Shown in pieces: positions 36,003-44,913 of a stretch of DNA of 64,000 bases. The stretch comes from a virus. Both the position numbers and the translations under genes were made by a program. The stretch is from positions 186,001-250,000 of the IMG/VR virus record IMGVR_UViG_3300031951_000001; one strand, written 5' to 3'. Numbering within the stretch: the first letter of the stretch is position 1; each line of letters opens with the position of its first letter. The notes beneath the pieces are model-generated. The model had not been told where the DNA came from. It was given only the letters and a program-made list of their open reading frames with translations, and searched no databases.

Positions 36003-36491
36003 ATGGCTGATTTACTGATGAAAATGCCGATACCTTACGAACCCAAAAGGCAAAACCGATTCATTCTACGTTTTGACACTACGTTAGGTATCAACGAATG
36101 GTTTGTTGAGAGTACGGCTCGTCCTCACATTACTATTAATCCTGTGGAAATTCCATTTTTGAATACTTCCACATATGTGGCCGGTAGATTTACATGGGGT
36201 ACAATTAACGTTAAATTCCGTGACCCAATCGGACCATCGGCATCACAAGCTCTTATGGAGTGGGTTCGTCTATGTGCTGAATCAGTTACAGGTCGTATGG
36301 GTTATGCTGTTGGTTATAAGAAAAACGTTGATTTGGAAATGTTAGACCCAACTGGTGTTGTTGTTGAAAAATGGATTTTAGAAGGAACATTCTTATCTGA
36401 TGTTAATTTTGATAGTTTGGCATACAATACAGATGCGTTGGCAACAATCTCAGCAACTCTTCGTATGGACCGTTGTATATTAGTTTATTAA
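36003..36491 (+). CDS. 19: Tail tube protein (gp19-like)
   Basis: The 162-aa protein matches the length of T4 gp19 (163 aa) and its layout: N-terminal PYEPKRQNRFILRFD, then RPHITINPVEIPFLNTSTYVA, a WVRLCAE helix and a C-terminal ISATLRMDRC strand. gp19 hexamers stack into the inner tube that carries DNA into the cell. A strong terminator directly follows, so it forms a one-gene unit, as expected for an abundant virion protein. Confidence 0.92.
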   Translation: MADLLMKMPIPYEPKRQNRFILRFDTTLGINEWFVESTARPHITINPVEIPFLNTSTYVAGRFTWGTINVKFRDPIGPSASQALMEWVRLCAESVTGRMGYAVGYKKNVDLEMLDPTGVVVEKWILEGTFLSDVNFDSLAYNTDALATISATLRMDRCILVY

Positions 36492-36514
36492 AATTCAATT
36501 TACATATTTTATAT

Positions 36515-36548
36515 AATCCCGTATATATTGTTATACGGGATTTTTTTT
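36515..36548 (+). terminator. Intrinsic terminator after the tail tube gene
   Basis: ATCCCGTATA (36516-36525) pairs perfectly with TATACGGGAT (36532-36541) around a six-base loop, followed by T7 to 36548. The next ATG (36549) touches the T-tract. Confidence 0.93.
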
Positions 36549-36677
36549 ATGGAAGAAATTAGTGGATATACATGTAATCGGTGTGGTAAAGTTTTCGATA
36601 CCGAAGAAGAATTTCTTAATCGTCACAATAAGAAAAAAAAGTTAGAGTCTGGTGATAATCAAACAAGTGTTGATTAA
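36549..36677 (+). CDS. 42-aa zinc-finger-like small protein
   Basis: The frame reads MEEISGYTCNRCGKVFDTEE, then EFLNRHNKKKK and a polar tail. YTCNRCGKVF with a His 13 residues later is the start of a C2H2 finger, but the second His is replaced by Asn or Lys, so it is degenerate or uses another ligand. The ATG follows directly on the terminator T-tract of the tube gene, so it would need read-through. A nearby upstream promoter is not visible. Composition is normal for a gene here, and the CxxC argues that it is real. Function unknown. Confidence 0.55.
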   Translation: MEEISGYTCNRCGKVFDTEEEFLNRHNKKKKLESGDNQTSVD

Positions 36678-36711
36678 TTTACTATAATAGTTATTTTATA
36701 AATAAAAAACA

Positions 36712-37470
36712 ATGGATGCTAGTTTATTAAACGCTGCGACGGAAAATTTTAATCTTCCCCACGACGTTGTTACATTACCTTCAGGTGGTGTATTCTATAA
36801 GTCAAAAAAGAAATCAATCAAAGTAGGTTATCTAACCGCGAGTGATGAGAACGTTATTATAAATGCCGCTTTATATAATAAAGATTATTTTGTTCTTAAT
36901 TTATTACGTAACAAAGTTTATGAACATGATTTGAGACCTGAAGAGTTATTGGAGGGAGATGTTGAAGCGGTTTTAATTTTCCTTAGAAACACATCTTTCG
37001 GACCTGAATATTCAATTAACGTAGAAGACCCAGGAACAGGTAAAAATTTCCAAACTACCATTGTGTTAGATGAATTGTATATCAAACAAACTGAACATAA
37101 ACCAAATGAAGAAGGTTTGTTCATTACAAAATTACCTAAAACTGAGTCCGAAGTTAAATTAAGATTACTTACATATAGTGAAGTTATAGAGTTGAATAAA
37201 ATGGCTGATGAATATCCGGCCGGTAGAGTCGCTCCAAGAGTACAATGGAGATTACAAAAACAAATTGTTGAGGTAAATGGTGAAAGAGACAAGGGTGTCA
37301 TTGCTAGATTTATCGAGAACCTTCCTATTATGGACTCTAAATATATTAGAAACTTCCTTATTGACAACCAACCGTCATTAGACCTAAAAAGACAAGTAAA
37401 AGCCCCATCAGGAGAAATTGCAACAGTTACGATTGCGTTTGGGGTTGAGTTTTTTCGGCCTTTCTTCTAA
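36712..37470 (+). CDS. 26: Baseplate hub assembly protein, gp26-like
   Basis: The 252-aa protein contains LPSGGVFYKSKKKSIKVGYLTASDE (about 22-47), the hallmark of the T4_baseplate/gp26 family, and ends VEFFRPFF like other family members. Known: gp26 helps assemble the central baseplate hub. TATAAATA lies at 36697-36704, within TATTTTATAAATA, just before the ATG, an imperfect version of the common motif. The end of the gene overlaps a second frame encoding a gp51-like segment, and a slip-prone TTT CGG occurs at 37453-37458, so a longer product may also be made. Confidence 0.8.
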   Translation: MDASLLNAATENFNLPHDVVTLPSGGVFYKSKKKSIKVGYLTASDENVIINAALYNKDYFVLNLLRNKVYEHDLRPEELLEGDVEAVLIFLRNTSFGPEYSINVEDPGTGKNFQTTIVLDELYIKQTEHKPNEEGLFITKLPKTESEVKLRLLTYSEVIELNKMADEYPAGRVAPRVQWRLQKQIVEVNGERDKGVIARFIENLPIMDSKYIRNFLIDNQPSLDLKRQVKAPSGEIATVTIAFGVEFFRPFF

Positions 37471-37612
37471 TTACCGGCAGTATCTTACAGATGAATTTTT
37501 ATTGATGGGTAGATTTTTGAGAACACAATATAGTGAATTCTTGAGTATGCCCACTTATGTGAGAAAATACTTGGTTGATAAAATCATAGAATATAATACT
37601 CCGAAAAGTTAA
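37418..37612 (+). CDS. gp51-like hub assembly segment, probably expressed by +1 frameshift or re-initiation
   Basis: This frame is +1 relative to the gp26-like gene and overlaps its end. The likely functional part is YRQYLTDEFLLMGRF... to YVRKYLVDKII, which I recall as a pattern of gp51-type tail assembly segments (MPxYxRKxxx). That pattern starts before the only ATG (37505), and the 35-aa product from that ATG would lack its first part. A TTG at 37502 gives no improvement. Slippage of tRNA-Phe from TTT to TTC at 37453-37456, before a CGG codon, would give a fused product of 299 aa. The alternative is re-initiation. The coordinates give the open frame, not a proven start. Confidence 0.5.
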   Translation: MQQLRLRLGLSFFGLSSNYRQYLTDEFLLMGRFLRTQYSEFLSMPTYVRKYLVDKIIEYNTPKS

Positions 37613-37624
37613 AAACTTTAATTT

Positions 37625-37648
37625 GTTCTATTTATATAAAAATAGAAC
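37625..37648 (+). other. Perfect hairpin enclosing the TATTTATA motif
   Basis: GTTCTATTT (37625-37633) pairs perfectly with AAATAGAAC (37640-37648) around ATATAA. The TATTTATA motif lies partly in its left arm. There is no T-tract after it, so it does not look like a terminator. It may be a protein-binding inverted repeat over the promoter. Confidence 0.6.
37629..37636 (+). promoter_or_regulatory. TATTTATA motif before the tape measure gene
   Basis: The motif ends 15 nt before ATG 37652 and is embedded in a perfect inverted repeat. Confidence 0.5.
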
Positions 37649-37651
37649 CTG

Positions 37652-39526
37652 ATGTTAGAAGGAGAAGGTGACAAGAAGGACACCACAAAAAAATCCGCGT
37701 TAGAAGAGATTAAAGGTGTTATTAGTGATTTCGCTACCGAGATAGGAGACGCTCTTGCGACTAACATAAATCCTGATAGGATGTTAGAAAAACTATTTGA
37801 GGTTGATGATGCCGCCAAAGCAATTGCTAAATCTTTCGGTACCGGTACGGATAATATAGTTAATCTAAAGATGTCCATGACCAATGCGGTCACGGAGGTA
37901 ACCAAGTTGGGAGGTAATTTTGAAAAGATTGCTCAAATTCAACAAACAGTCGGTGAGTCAGTAGGTAGAAATGTGGTTATTGCTTCTGAGGCGTATGCAA
38001 AGTTATATGCTGCTGGTGAGGTATCTGGAAAGCAGGCCGCGGAATTTGTTCCAAAATTCAAAGATGTTGGTATCTCAATATATCAAGCGGGAACACAAAT
38101 GGAAAAAATTGTTAATACTGCAAGAGAAATAGGGGTTAATGTGGGGACGGTAACTGGAGAGGTTATGAAACACATGGATAAGTTGAACCTTATTACTTTC
38201 CAAGGAGGAGTTGAAGGTTTAGCTAAAATGGCGGCTCATGCCACTTCTATTAATATGGATATGGGTAAAACTTTGGAATTTGCCGAAAAAGTGTATAATC
38301 CTGAAGGTGCAATTGAAACGGCTGCGGCTTTACAGAGATTAGGTGTAACACAATCACAACTTCTTGACCCTTTGAGATTAATGGATTTGTCACAGAATGA
38401 CCCTGAAGAATTACAAAGACAGATTGCTGATTTAGGTAAAGACTTTGTAAAGTTAAATGAAAAAGGTCAATTTGAAATTATTAAAGGAGAACAAAGAAGA
38501 CTTAAAGAGGTTGCTAAAGAATTGGGTATGATGCCGGCCGAATTTGCAAAAATGGCGATTGGTGCAAAGGAACTCGAAGACAAACTACAGAAGATTAAAT
38601 TCCCTGATACGATAACTGAAGAACAAAAACAATTCATTGCCAACATGGCAGAAATGAATGAAAAGGGTGAGTATGTTATTTCGTATGAGGGTAAGGATAG
38701 GGAAGTTAATGATTTAATGAAAGAGTTTGGTGGAGACCAAGCAAAGTTGGCAAAATTCATGGAAGATAGTAAACCAAAAACCATGGAGGACCTCGCCACC
38801 CAACAATTAACAACTCTACAAGGAATAAAGGCAAGTATTGATTCACTGCAAGATAGAGGAGGATATGCTTTTGGAGGAAGTGAAGTAGGTCAAGACGCTA
38901 TCGAGGCTGTGGTTGCGGGTTATAAAAAAACTGCAGACGCTTTTGATGAAATCGACATCAAAGGTATGAGAAAAATTTATGACGAAGGGGCAACTGATTT
39001 TGTTGATACATTGAATAGAGTTATTAGAGGTGAAGATAGTGTTGAAGCGGTATTCAAATCTATGACAGGAATAGCAAAACAAACATCAGAGTTTTTAGAA
39101 AAAGGATTTAACTCGGCAATAGAAAGTGCGAAAAACAGTACATTAGAGTTATCAACTAGTCAAAATAAATTTGCTCAGTTATTGACAACTGTCACGGGTC
39201 AATTTGCTAAAAACGAAGGAATGACGGGGGATAACCAAACAGCAAACGCTGGTACGACAACCACAACAGCAACAAATCCTAATCTTACACAAATGGCGAC
39301 AAACAATGCCACGATGGGAACAACTGCAAATCAAACAATGACAACCAATTCAAACTCAAATATATCGTTAAATATTAAAATTGATTCCCCTCCAGGAGTA
39401 GATGCTTCAACACTCGAAAAAATATTCCAAGACCCCGTATTCAAACAGACGTTATTACAAGCGGTTGAGACCGCCGCTAAACAAAATGGTTTAACTCCAT
39501 CAGCTACGGGTATTGTGAAAAAATAA
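37652..39526 (+). CDS. 29: Tail tape measure protein
   Basis: The 624-aa protein is largely helical and Ala/Lys/Glu-rich, is similar in length to T4 gp29 (590 aa), and lies between the hub assembly gene and the baseplate genes, where tape measure genes are found. Repeated segments such as VVIASEAYAKLYAAGEVSGK and MEKIVNTAREIGVNVGT resemble the phage tail tape measure core. The C-terminal third has a Thr/Asn-rich linker (about 530-575) and a beta segment NISLNIKIDSPPGV. Known role: sets tail length and is ejected with the DNA. No clear transmembrane stretch or lysozyme motif is visible. Confidence 0.8.
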   Translation: MLEGEGDKKDTTKKSALEEIKGVISDFATEIGDALATNINPDRMLEKLFEVDDAAKAIAKSFGTGTDNIVNLKMSMTNAVTEVTKLGGNFEKIAQIQQTVGESVGRNVVIASEAYAKLYAAGEVSGKQAAEFVPKFKDVGISIYQAGTQMEKIVNTAREIGVNVGTVTGEVMKHMDKLNLITFQGGVEGLAKMAAHATSINMDMGKTLEFAEKVYNPEGAIETAAALQRLGVTQSQLLDPLRLMDLSQNDPEELQRQIADLGKDFVKLNEKGQFEIIKGEQRRLKEVAKELGMMPAEFAKMAIGAKELEDKLQKIKFPDTITEEQKQFIANMAEMNEKGEYVISYEGKDREVNDLMKEFGGDQAKLAKFMEDSKPKTMEDLATQQLTTLQGIKASIDSLQDRGGYAFGGSEVGQDAIEAVVAGYKKTADAFDEIDIKGMRKIYDEGATDFVDTLNRVIRGEDSVEAVFKSMTGIAKQTSEFLEKGFNSAIESAKNSTLELSTSQNKFAQLLTTVTGQFAKNEGMTGDNQTANAGTTTTTATNPNLTQMATNNATMGTTANQTMTTNSNSNISLNIKIDSPPGVDASTLEKIFQDPVFKQTLLQAVETAAKQNGLTPSATGIVKK

Positions 39527-39535
39527 CAAGTCATC

Positions 39536-39543
39536 TATTTATA
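39536..39543 (+). promoter_or_regulatory. TATTTATA motif before the baseplate gene
   Basis: The motif ends 14 nt before ATG 39558, at the head of the 12-kb baseplate/hub operon. Confidence 0.5.
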
Positions 39544-39557
39544 ATAAAGTTTAATTG

Positions 39558-42500
39558 ATGTCCGAAAGTAGTTTATCATTTTCGTCAACACAGTCCTTTA
39601 GAGACAAATTGATTGCGAGAAACTTGGCACCTTATAATGTGCCGGGTGTTTATTCTCCACCGGCAAATCAATTAATGTATGAATATATCCAATCAAATCT
39701 TTCGGTAATTAATTCACCTGATGAATTAATTGCTGAAAACCCATTTGCTAATAAATTATACCCATTAAACGAATTCGGACCTGAAGGTGGATATAATTTA
39801 GACATAACATATAATGGACCTTTATTACCTGTTGACCCAAACCAAGGACCATATTACCCTTTTTCAGTAAGTCCATTAGTTTTGTCATCAGATTATTATT
39901 TGAGTGGGTCGGCATTTGCTCCGAATAATCAGAATAGATTTTTACCTGATGGAGGATATAACTATTTATATAGTACTGAAGATATCCCGTTAAGTTTTAA
40001 ATATTTTGTTCAATACTGGGAACCACCAAGTTTTGTACCTTCAACTTATTCGCCATATCAAATATTATTATCAAATAATCCGACGGGTGACAATGGACCG
40101 TTATCACAGGACTCATATATTGCTAAACTTGGGGCCGAACAATTAAAAAAATTGTTTGAGGTTAGGATTAATGCTGAAATATATCAAAATAGTTTAGGTT
40201 TAGTAAATTTACAGGCATTACAGGACCCGTTTGAGGCTAGTTTAGTTGCATCGGGTAAAGAACCTTTAATATATCGAAATTATAGAATTACTGTTCCTGA
40301 AAACCCTATATCAAGAACAGTAGATTTGGCAACAAGACTTGCTAGTGCTTATTGGCCGGTATCACCAATACCAGGTGATTATTTTGACGAAAATACACCT
40401 AATGGTCAATCACCACAGATATCTAACGCTCTTAATGTTACAAATCAACTAACAGGTGGATTTTTAGGTCCGATATTAAATATTACAAGAAATCCGTCTG
40501 AAATATTTTTGGCGAATACGGGTAATGCTCAAAGGTCGGCACTTTTCAATAACCTTGATTATAATAGGTATCAACCATCATATCAGGAACAATTTGGTGG
40601 TTTATTGGGAATAGCTTCGGGTATAATAAACGCCGCGGTTGATTTATTGGGGGGTAGTAGTGCAGGCCCTGGTTATTATGTAGGAAGTAAGAATGCCGAA
40701 CCAAGTACAATTACTTCTCCACCAAACCAAGTACCGGTTAATCCTTATGGACAACAAGTAAACGCCCCTGTATATGGGCCATCTGAATTAGGTATTTTAT
40801 ATGAAGGGAATGAAACCCAAATTAATTTTGGTTTAAAGGCAAAAAATTATTCTGATACTGGTGATATAACAGGTGCTTTTGTTTGGACATCACCTAAATA
40901 TAAAGGTGCTGCGGGTTATAAACCAACAGTCGGAGGAGGAAAGGGTAGTAGAGACGAAGAGTTTAATATAGTTAGCGGAAATTACACTAAAGGGGAGTCC
41001 ACAAACATTGATTTTAAGAAAAATTCAATATTAGATAACACCCAAAGGATTATTCAATCTGCGGATAACGTACAAGGAATTCAAAAATTAAAACACGTAG
41101 GTAATGCGATTAATCAAGTAAGTAAGGTGTTCAATGACGGGTATAAAGAAATGACAAAAGGTTCTCAAGTTGTTTCTTATACTGATAATACAACTGGTGG
41201 TGAAGTTGGTAGAGAATACTGTAGGGTATTTGCTAAAGATATTCCTTATTTAACATATGCTGATTTACAAAAAAGAGATGGTATAACAAAGTCGGGTAGA
41301 AGATTTACCAATTCTGTAATGGATAGTACCTACAATTTAAATATTGCTCCTTTAAGAGGTTCAGGTGATGATAGAATTGGTTCTACTAATCTATTGAAAG
41401 GAGCGGATGGTAAGATTGTTGCTAAAAAATATATGTTCTCTATTGAGAACTTGGCTTGGAGAACTTCGTCAAGACCTGGTTTTACATATGATGAATTACC
41501 TGATTGTGAAAAAGGACCAAATGGAGGCCGAGTTATGTGGTTTCCTCCATACGATATTAAATTCAATGAGTCAAGTACTGCGAATTGGAACCCAACTTCA
41601 TTTATCGGAAGACCTGAACCAATTTATACCTATAAAGACACAAGTAGAACGGGTAGTTTAAGTTGGAAAATAATTGTAGATAGTCCTTCTGTAATAAATG
41701 CCATAATTGAAAAACAATTAAAGGGACAAAGTAAGGAAAGAGTTAATTCAATAATTGATTCATTCTTTGCGGGATGTGTAAAATACGACATATATGAATT
41801 GGCAAAAAAATTCAACACGATTCCCTCAAAAGATTTATTTACATATCAAGAAATAATCAATAATCCAAGATTAACACCTGAAGAATTGGCCGGTGTTAAA
41901 AGAGAGATTCCTGTCAATTATCAAGTGGATGTTATCACTCCTGGTGTCGCTGAAGAAGTACCACAAGTTACAGAAGACACCACTCTTGCGTCCTTCAACT
42001 CAAATTATTTAGGGTTTGCATTTTATTTTGATAACGATGTGCCTGGCCCTCAAGACAAAACTGTTACAACCACAAGTGAAGATTTTGAAAGTGCTTATAA
42101 TATCTACATAGGACAGAAATCTAATTATAGTTCGACCGCTTCTGTAACTTTTCCTTCAGGAAGTGCTGAGGCGAATACTGATGAGTTCTTTACGGAAATA
42201 ATTGAAAATAATTTTAATATTATAAATAATAAATTTATTCCGGACGCAATAGATATTTTATCAAACAAAAAAGGAACAATCAGTATTACAATGGTTGGTT
42301 CTGCGTCAGCTAAAGCAAGTACTCAATATAATGATGCTTTATCAAAAAGACGTATAGACTCGGTTAAAAATTATTTTCGTAGTAAGGGATTAGGTCAATA
42401 TATTGATACGGATAAAACATTTACAATCACATCAGAACAAGGTTCAGGAGAATCAATCACAATACCCCAATATTCATTAGAAGTGACTACGGGAGCGACT

Positions 42501-44585
42501 ACAGCCTCAACAATTGATTCAGGAACTCAAGGGTCGGTTGATTGTACCGCTGACATTAAAGATAAAAATAATAAAGTAACAACTAACTCACAAACTTATT
42601 CTGTCAGTGCTATGGCATGTAGACGAGTTAGAATATCTAATATAAATGTAACCCCATTACCAACCCCTACACCCCCTAAAAAACCTGACCCTACACCTAT
42701 TAAAACGACAGAAACAAGAACATCCGCATCAACTATAACCGAATACCCACCACAGCCACAACCAACAGTTGACATTGTTAAGAAATTAAAAGATGGTATA
42801 GGTAAGAAAATATTAAGACAATTATTTTCCGAGTGCGATTATTTTGAGGTTATTAAAGAAACTAATCCTTTTGTATACGACTCAATTCAAGAAAAAATAA
42901 AATATTTTAATCCTGCGTTTCACTCTATGACCCCTGAAGGATTAAATGCTAGGTTAACTTTCTTGAATCAATGTGTTAGACCTGGTGAAACAATACCTGT
43001 GATAGGGCCTGATGGAACACCAAAATACAATGATGCCGTGAATACCTCATTCGGGGCACCACCTGTTTTGATTTTAAGAATTGGAGATTTTTTCCACACC
43101 AAGATAATACCAACTAGCTTACAAATAGGATATGAGCCTTTGATTTTTGACCTAAATCCTGAAGGTATTGGGGTACAACCAATGATTGCCAACATATCCT
43201 TATCGTTTAATGTTATCGGTGGTCAGGGTATTGCTAAACCTGTCGAACAATTACAGAACGCATTGTCGTTTAATTACTATGGTAACACTGAAGTTTATGA
43301 CGATAGAGCAGTATTCACGGAAGATACTTCAGCGTTAGATAAAACTTTGGTACAGGGTATTATTGATGGAGAACAGCCTGCAACACCAAATCAAGTTGAT
43401 AATCAACAACCTAATGATGGTGGGACAACTATTGGTACAATAATAACTAATATACCAGCGGCTAGCGGACAAACAGGTGAGATTGGATATAAGGATATTA
43501 TGGACAAACTTTATGATAATACTAAAGATTATTTTTCAACTATCGTTAATCAACTTGAAAAAGTTGTCTTGGTTAATAACTATGGTGTGCTCATGATGTT
43601 AAATGATAGAAGAGAAAGTAATCCTGAAAGTACTGAATTACCGACAAAAAATGGGGATGAAGATGAAAAAGTTATAATATATGGTAATCCTGGAAACTAC
43701 GAAGAACCTGTCCAATCGTTGTTTGACAGAAACATTGAAAATGTAATTAACGATGATAACCCAATTATTTCCGATTTCATAGACAAACATGGAACGGCTT
43801 ACAATGAAACAACTAAAATAGATAACTTGAAAAATAATTTGAATAATTATCTCAAAGCGTTTCAGGCTGAGTTTTCTAATTCGATATCAACTATAGTACA
43901 AGAAATCACTATTTTTGAGCAAGACTTTTATCAGACAGTTAGAAAAGTTAGTTTAGTTTCAGAAAAGTTAGACGGAAAACTTTTATCAGGAAATGTTCCA
44001 AGAGTTTATAATACTGTCGGAACATCTGAAGTATCAACATCTAGTGAAAATTCACCTGCCGATACTTTGGTGGAATTAAGGTCCGACTTCCAATCCTTTA
44101 TTGATGTATTACCAGAATTTAATGAATTAATATCTGTAACATACGCAATCGCCAATAACGCTTATTATGACGGTGACTATGATACTCCAGAATCGAGTAA
44201 TGAATTTGACCCGTCGAATACAGAAAATGATAAACTATTTTATATTATTATAAGTAGAGTTCTTACCGACGATGCTAAATTACAAACATTTCAGAAAGAT
44301 TTGGTTAAAGGGATTGATGAGGATAATCAATTTGTCCGAAGGGTTAATAGAGTGGTGGACGACGTTGCTGACAGGTACAAAAAACAATTGAAGGATGATG
44401 AGAAGTACATGAAAAACTTCAAAAAATCCAAAGATTACAAAGATTTTGAAGATGGGTTAGATAATAAATTATATGTTAAAGGAAAATTAAGAAAGTTCAC
44501 ATATGATACAACACCTGATGCGAATGTTCAGACAAATGGAGAGAAAATTAAAGACTTGTATCTAAACCCATTTAAATTTAAGTAA
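39558..44585 (+). CDS. Giant baseplate / tail-tube-associated protein with OmpA-like domain
   Basis: ATG 39558 is preferred over TTG 39555. The 1675-aa protein is the first of three tightly packed baseplate genes. Residues about 820-1030 resemble an OmpA C-terminal fold: FYFDND, then ITMVGSASA, YNDALSKRRIDSV near 925 and EQGSGES. The RR of the peptidoglycan-binding loop is kept, but the usual Asp (HTD position) is replaced by SAS, so binding to diaminopimelate is doubtful. A Pro-rich linker follows (about 1035-1070). The segment near 1160-1260 (LILRIGDFFHTKIIP, ISLSFNVIGGQG, FNYYGNTEVYDDR) looks like the tail-tube/baseplate interface proteins of T4-like phages (gp48/gp54 neighbourhood). The C-terminal third is helical. 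Inferred role: baseplate core, possibly cell-wall contacting. Confidence 0.6.
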   Translation: MSESSLSFSSTQSFRDKLIARNLAPYNVPGVYSPPANQLMYEYIQSNLSVINSPDELIAENPFANKLYPLNEFGPEGGYNLDITYNGPLLPVDPNQGPYYPFSVSPLVLSSDYYLSGSAFAPNNQNRFLPDGGYNYLYSTEDIPLSFKYFVQYWEPPSFVPSTYSPYQILLSNNPTGDNGPLSQDSYIAKLGAEQLKKLFEVRINAEIYQNSLGLVNLQALQDPFEASLVASGKEPLIYRNYRITVPENPISRTVDLATRLASAYWPVSPIPGDYFDENTPNGQSPQISNALNVTNQLTGGFLGPILNITRNPSEIFLANTGNAQRSALFNNLDYNRYQPSYQEQFGGLLGIASGIINAAVDLLGGSSAGPGYYVGSKNAEPSTITSPPNQVPVNPYGQQVNAPVYGPSELGILYEGNETQINFGLKAKNYSDTGDITGAFVWTSPKYKGAAGYKPTVGGGKGSRDEEFNIVSGNYTKGESTNIDFKKNSILDNTQRIIQSADNVQGIQKLKHVGNAINQVSKVFNDGYKEMTKGSQVVSYTDNTTGGEVGREYCRVFAKDIPYLTYADLQKRDGITKSGRRFTNSVMDSTYNLNIAPLRGSGDDRIGSTNLLKGADGKIVAKKYMFSIENLAWRTSSRPGFTYDELPDCEKGPNGGRVMWFPPYDIKFNESSTANWNPTSFIGRPEPIYTYKDTSRTGSLSWKIIVDSPSVINAIIEKQLKGQSKERVNSIIDSFFAGCVKYDIYELAKKFNTIPSKDLFTYQEIINNPRLTPEELAGVKREIPVNYQVDVITPGVAEEVPQVTEDTTLASFNSNYLGFAFYFDNDVPGPQDKTVTTTSEDFESAYNIYIGQKSNYSSTASVTFPSGSAEANTDEFFTEIIENNFNIINNKFIPDAIDILSNKKGTISITMVGSASAKASTQYNDALSKRRIDSVKNYFRSKGLGQYIDTDKTFTITSEQGSGESITIPQYSLEVTTGATTASTIDSGTQGSVDCTADIKDKNNKVTTNSQTYSVSAMACRRVRISNINVTPLPTPTPPKKPDPTPIKTTETRTSASTITEYPPQPQPTVDIVKKLKDGIGKKILRQLFSECDYFEVIKETNPFVYDSIQEKIKYFNPAFHSMTPEGLNARLTFLNQCVRPGETIPVIGPDGTPKYNDAVNTSFGAPPVLILRIGDFFHTKIIPTSLQIGYEPLIFDLNPEGIGVQPMIANISLSFNVIGGQGIAKPVEQLQNALSFNYYGNTEVYDDRAVFTEDTSALDKTLVQGIIDGEQPATPNQVDNQQPNDGGTTIGTIITNIPAASGQTGEIGYKDIMDKLYDNTKDYFSTIVNQLEKVVLVNNYGVLMMLNDRRESNPESTELPTKNGDEDEKVIIYGNPGNYEEPVQSLFDRNIENVINDDNPIISDFIDKHGTAYNETTKIDNLKNNLNNYLKAFQAEFSNSISTIVQEITIFEQDFYQTVRKVSLVSEKLDGKLLSGNVPRVYNTVGTSEVSTSSENSPADTLVELRSDFQSFIDVLPEFNELISVTYAIANNAYYDGDYDTPESSNEFDPSNTENDKLFYIIISRVLTDDAKLQTFQKDLVKGIDEDNQFVRRVNRVVDDVADRYKKQLKDDEKYMKNFKKSKDYKDFEDGLDNKLYVKGKLRKFTYDTTPDANVQTNGEKIKDLYLNPFKFK

Positions 44586-44586
44586 C

Positions 44587-44913
44587 ATGGCCGGCAGACA
44601 ATATTTTAATAGGTATAGTAATTTTGTAATTAACGGACAACAAACTGTTGTTCCTTATGTAAATCTGCCGAGTAAATCAACAGATAAAAGATTTATATAT
44701 AAGATAGGTCAATCAAGATTAGATAAGATGTCACAACAATATTATGGTACTCCATATTTCGGATGGTTGATATTAGCAGCAAACCCAATTTATGGAGGTC
44801 AAGAATGGAATATTGCTGACGGGTCTATATTGACTATTCCGTTTCCTTTAGTAGCTTCGTTACAAGACTATAAAAACGCTTTAGACAATCACTTCTTCTA
44901 CTATGGTAGGTAA
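44587..44913 (+). CDS. 53: Baseplate wedge protein, gp53-like with LysM-like core
   Basis: The 108-aa protein starts 1 nt after the previous stop. The pattern RLDKMSQQYYGTPYFGWLILAA...NIADGSILTIPF is that of gp53/LysM-like baseplate proteins, where one domain binds the wedge or peptidoglycan. T4 gp53 is larger (196 aa), so this could be the core alone. Its last 11 bases overlap the next gene, indicating coupled translation. LysM domains bind N-acetylglucosamine polymers; whether this one does cannot be told. Confidence 0.65.
   Translation: MAGRQYFNRYSNFVINGQQTVVPYVNLPSKSTDKRFIYKIGQSRLDKMSQQYYGTPYFGWLILAANPIYGGQEWNIADGSILTIPFPLVASLQDYKNALDNHFFYYGR

Noticed and set aside
36918-37367. 149-aa minus-strand open frame inside the gp26-like gene
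   Set aside because: Fully antisense to a recognised gene, with no motif, no family pattern and no upstream signal.
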